The notes beneath the pieces were generated by a model. The model saw nothing but the letters and a program-made list of their open reading frames with translations, was not told the origin of the DNA and did not search any database. A program made the position numbers and the translations under genes. From assembly GCF_024346955.1 (NCBI RefSeq), contig NZ_AP024884.1, positions 62,001 to 126,000 on the forward strand: a DNA stretch of 64,000 nucleotides, in the 5' to 3' direction. Source of the DNA: Vibrio mangrovi. GTDB taxonomy: Bacteria; Pseudomonadota; Gammaproteobacteria; Enterobacterales; Vibrionaceae. Each line of letters opens with the position of its first letter. Position 1 is the first letter of the stretch. Below, in pieces: positions 59,071 to 64,000 of the stretch.

Positions 59071-59106
59071 GTGTGATTTCCTTATGTACAGGTGAACTTA
59101 TAAAAA

Positions 59107-59140
59107 ATACCCAAGTGACCTCAAAATCAGGATTCAGAGT
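59107..59140 (+). repeat. Putative interspersed repeat, copy 2 (between proX and proW)
   Basis: It begins ATACCCAA, continues with CTCAA and ends TTCAGAG, aligning with the segment at 3375-3408. A weaker resemblance (ATACCCAGTAACCTC on the minus strand near 57915-57925) occurs upstream of mgtE. Both main copies lie in non-coding DNA. Confidence 0.35.
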
Positions 59141-59161
59141 GTCTTCAGGCCGTCAATTCAA

Positions 59162-59190
59162 GGAAAAGAGCCTCTTTTTAAGGCTCTCTT
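59162..59190 (-). terminator. Attenuator-like hairpin between proW and proX
   Basis: On the minus strand AGAGCC-N9-GGCTCT is followed by TTTTCC. It lies 44 bases after the proW stop codon and about 90 bases before proX. Such a weak terminator inside the operon would alter the ratio of ProX to ProVW or, with the 163-base gap, leave proX partly on its own promoter. Confidence 0.6.
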
Positions 59191-59233
59191 ATATTGTAGG
59201 CGAATAAGAAAAATCTGCTTATTTCTGACCATG

Positions 59234-60271
59234 TTACTTCCCGGTCAGGCGCCAGATAAAACTAACGGGACCGGTGTGATACCAGCGAACCTTGTTATCC
59301 CGGGATGCAATACCAATAGTTTGGGTGATCCGGTCCAGCAGGATAGCAAGAATCACAATGCCTAATCCACCTACGGCTGCCATGCCCATGTCCAGTCTGC
59401 CGATGCCGCGTAGTACGGTCTGTCCCAGACCACCGACGGCAATCATAGAAGCAATCACGACCATGGAAAGAGACAGCATCAACGTCTGGTTGACTCCGGC
59501 CATGATTGACGGCATTGCGAGCGGTAACTGGATTCGATACAGCATTTGTTTCGGGCTGGCACCGAAAGCGTGTCCGGCTTCGATCAGTTCTTCCGGAACC
59601 TGCTGAATCCCGAGGATTGTCAGCCGGACGATCGGCGGAAGTGCAAAAATGATCGTGACGACAACTCCCGGTACGTTCCCGATACCAAACAGCATAACTA
59701 TCGGTACGAGATACACAAACGCAGGTGTAGTCTGCATCGCATCAAGTACCGGACGAATCACTCTGGCTGCCGTTTGATTGCGGGCCAGCCATATACCGAG
59801 AGGCAGTCCCATCAGTAAACAGAAAAAAACGGAAGTCATGACCAGAGCCAGAGTAATCATGGCATCATTCCAGGCGCCGACTAGTCCGACCACAATGAGT
59901 GAGCACAGGGAAATGATGCCCATGCGCAAGCCTGCCAGTTGCCAGGCGATCAGAAATAAAATCACCAGCATCACCGGGGCCGGAGTGGCGACCAGTGCAG
60001 TCTGAAATGAACTGAGAATGAGATCGATTGGAATACGGATCGCCTGAAAAACCGGACGTCCGTGCTCGACCAGCCAGTTCAGTGCTGTTTCAACCCAGTG
60101 GTCGAATGGGATGAGTGCATCTTTAAACGGGTGCAGCCAGTGAAAAGTATCCGGGGGTGTGCTGGCATTTAACCAGTCACCACCGGTCGCAGTGTGGGCT
60201 GCCCAGGGATCACTTGTCTGAGCAGCACTTGAGGCCCAGGGATCAGCATTTTGTGTCGGTTCTGTTGCCAT
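59234..60271 (-). CDS. proW: Glycine betaine/proline ABC transporter permease
   Basis: ProW is the membrane channel of the ProVWX osmoprotectant importer. The 345-aa protein has a hydrophilic N-terminal extension with tandem DPWA motifs (residues about 10-45), then six or more transmembrane helices and the conserved inner loop EAGHAFGASPKQMLYRIQLPLAMP that contacts ProV, as in binding-protein-dependent permeases. Length equals E. coli ProW (354). Its start is 3 bases from the end of proV, in a tightly coupled proVW pair. Confidence 0.95.
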   Translation of the reverse strand: MATEPTQNADPWASSAAQTSDPWAAHTATGGDWLNASTPPDTFHWLHPFKDALIPFDHWVETALNWLVEHGRPVFQAIRIPIDLILSSFQTALVATPAPVMLVILFLIAWQLAGLRMGIISLCSLIVVGLVGAWNDAMITLALVMTSVFFCLLMGLPLGIWLARNQTAARVIRPVLDAMQTTPAFVYLVPIVMLFGIGNVPGVVVTIIFALPPIVRLTILGIQQVPEELIEAGHAFGASPKQMLYRIQLPLAMPSIMAGVNQTLMLSLSMVVIASMIAVGGLGQTVLRGIGRLDMGMAAVGGLGIVILAILLDRITQTIGIASRDNKVRWYHTGPVSFIWRLTGK

Positions 60272-60274
60272 GAA

Positions 60275-61462
60275 TTATTCTCTGTCTAAAGTCTGAAGTA
60301 AGCGGGATTTGGTGATAACTCCCAGATAACGGTTGTTGTCATCGACGACCGGGATAGCGTAAGGGGTTTGTGCAACCTGACCAATTAACTCACTGATCGA
60401 TGTATCGGCATGCACGTGAACCGTTTCATGCAGAAGAGCACTATTGAGTGAACGGCGTTCGTACCGGGCTTCTTTGAGGGAGTCGAGAGAGACGATTCCG
60501 GCATAGTAATTTCCCCGGTCAACAACAATGCCATATTCGGTATCATGATCGAGCAGGAGTTGCAGCGCTGCAGCCGGTCCGTCATTGTCATGTTTCTTCA
60601 GGACTGTTGCGTTTTTTCTTCGGGCAATATCTTTTGCCGTCAGAATATTTGCTACATTAACCCCACGGAAAAAGGAGCTGACATAATCGTTTGCCGGATT
60701 ATGGAGAATGTCGTCTGGTGTTCCGATCTGGACGACCACGCCGTCTTGCATAATGGCAATTCGATCGCCGATACGCATGGCTTCATCCAAATCGTGGGAG
60801 ATAAAAACAATGGTTCGTTTATCATCGTTCTGTAAGCGGATCAGCTCATCTTGCATTTCCGTCCTGATCAAGGGATCAAGCGCTGAAAATGCCTCATCCA
60901 TAAGCAGTATGTCCGGATCATTCGTCAGTGCCCGGGCCAGTCCGACACGCTGTTTCATTCCGCCGGAGAGTTCATCCGGATAAGAGTCACCGTAAGCTTC
61001 CAGCCCGACCCGCGACAGCGCTTCTCTTGCCCGCTGATATCGGGTTGGTTTATCTATCCCGGCGAGTTCCAACCCAAATGCGGTGTTTTCGATCACCGTC
61101 ATATGCGGCATCAGCGCAAAATTCTGAAAGACCATTGAGATCTGTTTACGCCGGACTTCGCGCAGTGCCTGGGCTGAAATACGTGCAATATCCCGCCCTC
61201 TTAATAACACACTGCCTCGCGTTGGTTCTATCAGGCGGTTTAATAAGCGGACTAACGTTGATTTTCCTGAACCGGAAAGTCCCATAATGACAAAAATTTC
61301 GCCTTCCTGAATCGACAGGGAAACATCTTTGACCCCAACAGTTAGCCCTGTTTTTTCAAAAATCTGATCTTTGTCCAGTCCTTGTTCCAGTAACGGAAAT
61401 GCTTCGTCAGTTGCTTCTCCGAAAATTTTATAGAGCTGCTTGACTTCTAAGATGGCTTCCAT
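60275..61462 (-). CDS. proV: Glycine betaine/proline ABC transporter ATP-binding protein
   Basis: ProV is the ATPase of the osmoprotectant importer. The 395-aa protein has Walker A GLSGSGKST, the signature LSGGMKQRVG, Walker B ILLMDEAFSALD, and two C-terminal CBS domains (about residues 275-395) that in this family sense ionic strength. It is the promoter-proximal gene of proVWX; the 263-base divergent region before it is A/T-rich, suiting osmotic control, but no clear promoter was assigned. Confidence 0.95.
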   Translation of the reverse strand: MEAILEVKQLYKIFGEATDEAFPLLEQGLDKDQIFEKTGLTVGVKDVSLSIQEGEIFVIMGLSGSGKSTLVRLLNRLIEPTRGSVLLRGRDIARISAQALREVRRKQISMVFQNFALMPHMTVIENTAFGLELAGIDKPTRYQRAREALSRVGLEAYGDSYPDELSGGMKQRVGLARALTNDPDILLMDEAFSALDPLIRTEMQDELIRLQNDDKRTIVFISHDLDEAMRIGDRIAIMQDGVVVQIGTPDDILHNPANDYVSSFFRGVNVANILTAKDIARRKNATVLKKHDNDGPAAALQLLLDHDTEYGIVVDRGNYYAGIVSLDSLKEARYERRSLNSALLHETVHVHADTSISELIGQVAQTPYAIPVVDDNNRYLGVITKSRLLQTLDRE

Positions 61463-61725
61463 GCATCACGACCTGAATTATTGTAAAAGTTAGAGGTTGT
61501 ATATAATGAACTCTAAGCATTAAATGGATAAAAATCAAGCAGTTCAGTCAGGGGATGTTTTTGTTCTGTTGATAAGTTATTGATTTTTAATGGTTGTATA
61601 TTTTGTGTTTATTATCACTTTGTTTTGTGTACAAAATAATTAAACTTTGACGATGGATTGTTTCATGTCGTATTTCATTAGAGAATGGAAATTGCACTTA
61701 TCATGTTAAAAATGACGGGGTTGCC

Positions 61726-62583
61726 GTGTTAAAACTTATGCTGATGGTTGGAGTGATACTGTCTCTTTTTCTGGGAACTGCTGTCGCGGAATCAGAGCAG
61801 AAATACTCACAAACCGATATTTTGGATCGCCCACTGGTTGAGCGTTATATTCTTGATGAGCTGAAGTCACTCAGACAGGATCAACAGGATCTGGAGCGTC
61901 GTCTGACGATACAGATTACGGATCGGGAACTGAGCGTCGCCGATAAATCGATGAACTATGCCAATGTGACGGTGACTTATTTCTTTTACATCATTGCCGC
62001 TGCAGCTTCACTGATTGCTTTATTTGGCTGGCATTCGCTGAAAGAGGTCAAAAATAATACCCGGGAGCTGGCCGATAAGCGATTAAATAAAATCGCTCAG
62101 GATTATGAGAAAAAATTTCTGGCTTTAGAGCGGGATCTGAAGCGAAAAACCCGGATCATTACTGACAATAATCGTGAAATTGAAATTATCAATGAGATCC
62201 ACAACCTGTGGCTCAGAGCTCAAAGTGTTCAGACGCCGGAACAGCGGGTGCAGGTGTATGACGAGATTCTGAAAATTCGTCCGGGAGATCTAGAAGCGCT
62301 GACTTATAAAGCGGATGCCGTGATGGAGATGAAAGAATATCACTGGGCAATGAGCTTATGTAACCGGGTTCTGGAGCTGGACGAAACTAATGGGCCGGCG
62401 TTATATCAGCGAGCTTGTGCTTATGCCCGTCTGGGAGCTGAAGAACAGGCCATTATCGACTTGCGTCTGGCCGTGGATCTCAGTCCTTCTATACGTGACT
62501 CCATCGCCGAAGAATCGGATTTTGAAGGTCTGCACGGACATAAAACATTTGATGACTTACTGACGACTCCGCCGCAGGAATAA
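61726..62583 (+). CDS. Membrane-anchored TPR protein of unknown function
   Basis: The 285-aa product begins with a signal peptide-like segment (MLKLMLMVGVILSLFLGTAVA before ESEQ), a coiled stretch (LDELKSLRQDQQDLERRL), one transmembrane helix (VTYFFYIIAAAASLIALFGW, residues about 86-105), a second coiled region (KIAQDYEKKFLALERDL) and two or three tetratricopeptide repeats (YDEILKIRPGDLEALTYKA; LCNRVLELDETNGPALYQRA). TPRs bind partner proteins, and the repeats should lie in the cytoplasm if the first segment is cleaved. The start is GTG 61726 with GGGG upstream; ATG 61738 is an alternative. It diverges from proV. No function is known to me. Confidence 0.8.
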   Translation: MLKLMLMVGVILSLFLGTAVAESEQKYSQTDILDRPLVERYILDELKSLRQDQQDLERRLTIQITDRELSVADKSMNYANVTVTYFFYIIAAAASLIALFGWHSLKEVKNNTRELADKRLNKIAQDYEKKFLALERDLKRKTRIITDNNREIEIINEIHNLWLRAQSVQTPEQRVQVYDEILKIRPGDLEALTYKADAVMEMKEYHWAMSLCNRVLELDETNGPALYQRACAYARLGAEEQAIIDLRLAVDLSPSIRDSIAEESDFEGLHGHKTFDDLLTTPPQE

Positions 62584-62740
62584 ATCTGCTGAGAGTCAGG
62601 CTATACGTGGTGTGACCGATACATTTCTCCTGTTCACTGGCCGGGGGAAACCGATGTGGGAAAAACGTATGGAAATCATGACGACGGGTTGACATATTTA
62701 TAATATTTATCTGTCATGTTGTGGGGATTCATTGAATCAG

Positions 62741-62774
62741 AGAGCGGGCTATTACATGTGTAATAGCCCGCTCT
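62741..62774 (+). other. 16-bp inverted repeat (34-bp near-perfect palindrome) just before the XRE gene
   Basis: The left arm AGAGCGGGCTATTACA and its exact complement on the right are separated by just two bases (TG). It begins about 50 bases before ATG 62792 and ends 3 bases before the AGGAG ribosome site. It is G/C-rich at the base but followed only by TTT, so it is a poor terminator; an operator for the XRE protein or an mRNA hairpin that hides the ribosome site are both possible. Confidence 0.75.
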
Positions 62775-62791
62775 TTACAGGAGAACCCTTC

Positions 62792-63139
62792 ATGGAGTTT
62801 ACACCGGATGACCTTCAGGCGCTTTATCATGTCTGGATGTCACAAAAAGCGAGGATGCATCTGACACAGATGGAAGCGGCCAAGCGACTGGGGTTGAGTC
62901 AGGTCGAGCTGTCAAATATTCTTCGGGGTCGTGAACCCCTGACACTACAATTCGTCCAGTCGTTCTGTCGGCACCTGCATGTCGACCCATATCTTTTTAT
63001 GCCGAGCCTGCTCAGGCAGCAGCGGGAAGGTCAGCAACACGTCAAACTGGTCAACAAGGTCATCATTGATGGTGATATTGAATCGGTTCATATTGATGGA
63101 AACCAAGTCGTAATCGAATACCGGAGTCTGGTGAGGTAA
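62792..63139 (+). CDS. XRE-family helix-turn-helix regulator
   Basis: A 115-aa transcriptional regulator with a Cro/CI-type helix-turn-helix (HLTQMEAAKRLGLSQVELSNIL, residues about 21-42, then REPLTLQFVQSFCRHLHVDPY). The C-terminal half (INKVIIDGDIESVHIDGNQV read in parts) is not a family domain I recognise and may dimerise. ATG 62792 is chosen because AGGAG lies 8 bases upstream; an in-frame extension to 62732 would start inside the palindrome. The palindrome overlaps where this gene's 5' leader would be, which fits autoregulation. It is a stand-alone gene. Confidence 0.85.
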   Translation: MEFTPDDLQALYHVWMSQKARMHLTQMEAAKRLGLSQVELSNILRGREPLTLQFVQSFCRHLHVDPYLFMPSLLRQQREGQQHVKLVNKVIIDGDIESVHIDGNQVVIEYRSLVR

Positions 63140-63190
63140 TTTGAGAAATATGATTCCTGAATTGATCTGAGCGAAGCAGCGTTGATTGCA

Positions 63191-63253
63191 TATAATGAGC
63201 GGCTTCTGGCCCCTGCAATATTCTGGATCATTGCCATAGTGAAGGGGCCAGAA
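63191..63253 (+). other. TATAAT element and long hairpin between XRE and carbonic anhydrase genes
   Basis: A perfect TATAAT occurs at 63191-63196, though only a weak -35 (TGAGCG at 17-base spacing) can be found. Eight bases after it a perfect 11-bp stem begins: TTCTGGCCCCT (63204-63214) pairs with AGGGGCCAGAA (63243-63253), with an inner GCAAT/ATTGC stem. It could be a small structured RNA, the leader of the carbonic anhydrase mRNA, or the end of the XRE transcript. Confidence 0.45.
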
Positions 63254-63415
63254 ACTACTTATTTAATGGGTAAAAAGTTCAGATTAATTCATACAGAAAA
63301 TGTAAAAAAATATTAAATTGATCAATTAAATAAATTGAAACATTTTCAGCCTTGTATTGATGCTCAACAAAAACAAAAATGTTTGAAGTTATCTGTTTTA
63401 TTACAGGGAGATACA

Positions 63416-64000
63416 ATGAAAAAAATCATATTGGCAGTATCGGTTGGTGCTTTATTTTCCGGAATGGCTCAGGCTTCTGAGTGGGGATACGAAGGCGAGA
63501 ATGGTCCGGAGCATTGGGGACATGTTGCTAAGATTTGTGAAACCGGAAAAAATCAGAGCCCGATCAATGTGACGAACACAATAAAGTCAGATGTGAAACC
63601 TTTGGCAATCCAGTATCAGGGGCAAGTTACTGCACTGACGAATAATGGTCATACACTACAGGCTACTGTGACCGGAGATAATGTCCTGACGGTCGACGGG
63701 AAGCGCTTTGAGCTGAAGCAATTCCACTTCCATACGCCATCAGAGAACCTGATTAAAAGTCGTCAGTATCCGCTGGAAGCGCACTTTGTTCATCAGGATA
63801 GTGAAGGGAATCTGGCTGTCATTGCGGTCATGTTTGAAACCGGTGCTGCAGATGATGAGCTGGCTAAACTCACGCATACACTGCCGGGGAAAGGTGATTC
63901 CGTCTCTATTGCCCAGGTCTTCCCGGTTAAAAATTTACTACCGGCCACGCAAAACTATTACCGTTTTAATGGTTCGTTAACGACACCACCGTGTAGTGAA
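63416..64000 (+). CDS. cah: Alpha-class carbonic anhydrase, periplasmic (cut by window edge)
   Basis: The first 195 codons of an alpha carbonic anhydrase, which interconverts CO2 and bicarbonate. A signal peptide (KKIILAVSVGALFSGMAQA, cleaved before SEWGYEG) sends it to the periplasm. Family motifs are GPEHWGHV, NQSPINV, the zinc ligands in QFHFHTPSEN (HxH near residue 103) and EAHFVHQ, and the start of the GSLTTPPCSE signature. GGGAG lies before ATG 63416. The remaining C-terminus lies beyond the window. Isolated gene; regulation unknown. Confidence 0.95.
   Translation, partial: MKKIILAVSVGALFSGMAQASEWGYEGENGPEHWGHVAKICETGKNQSPINVTNTIKSDVKPLAIQYQGQVTALTNNGHTLQATVTGDNVLTVDGKRFELKQFHFHTPSENLIKSRQYPLEAHFVHQDSEGNLAVIAVMFETGAADDELAKLTHTLPGKGDSVSIAQVFPVKNLLPATQNYYRFNGSLTTPPCSE

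Overview
The window is 64 kb of a gamma-proteobacterial chromosome that looks like Vibrio. The type VI secretion cluster has the same gene order as the large V. cholerae cluster (PAAR, Sel1-like, vipA/vipB ... vasH-vasI-vasJ-vasK). The neighbours (glpABC, proVWX, Phe-type aroG, a Lon-like protease, mgtE) are also typical vibrio genes, many of which I remember from the second chromosome. I cannot fix the species or the replicon from sequence alone. No rRNA, tRNA, IS element, phage or CRISPR was seen. Both edges cut genes: glpA on the left and an alpha carbonic anhydrase on the right.

Layout. 1-3.4 kb: glpABC, anaerobic glycerol-3-phosphate oxidation. 3.5-8.2 kb (minus): a small periplasmic protein, then an EIIB-EIIC sugar PTS bracketed by two related LacI-type regulators. 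8.3-12 kb: a soluble FIST-domain chemoreceptor diverging from a His-rich metal efflux pump plus MarR regulator. 12.7-34.4 kb: a complete-looking T6SS structural and regulatory cluster of 17 genes that lacks hcp and vgrG. 34.5-46.5 kb: GNAT acetyltransferase, alpha/beta hydrolase, Lon-like protease, MATE pump, DAHP synthase aroG, phosphosugar mutase, the lipid A pair dgkA-eptA, and fructokinase mak. 46.5-50.3 kb (minus): porin, small phosphate-binding-like protein, and membrane GGDEF-EAL enzyme as one operon. 50.5-55.6 kb: tag, a candidate 24-aa membrane peptide, and the 5-oxoprolinase operon pxpA-biotin carrier-pxpB-pxpC with a divergent LysR regulator. 55.7-61.5 kb: a solute-binding protein, mgtE and proVWX. 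61.7-64 kb: a TPR membrane protein, an XRE regulator and carbonic anhydrase.

How the parts work together. The T6SS genes supply the sheath (TssBC), baseplate (TssEFGK), membrane complex (TssJLM), disassembly ATPase (ClpV), TssA-like proteins, a PAAR tip and the sigma-54 activator VasH; Hcp and VgrG must come from elsewhere. DgkA recycles the diacylglycerol released when EptA decorates lipid A, and the two genes overlap and sit behind a PmrA-like operator. The pxp genes hydrolyse 5-oxoproline. ProVWX and MgtE are osmotic and Mg2+ homeostasis functions.

The most informative non-coding signals are twin 12-bp palindromes upstream of the T6SS cluster, a triple CTTAAG array before dgkA-eptA, two TyrR-like boxes before aroG, paired MarR-type operators before the metal pump, and a palindrome just before the XRE gene. 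The best candidate for a little-described system is the porin / small binding protein / GGDEF-EAL operon. It resembles in logic, but not in parts, the three-component YfiBNR signalling pathway.
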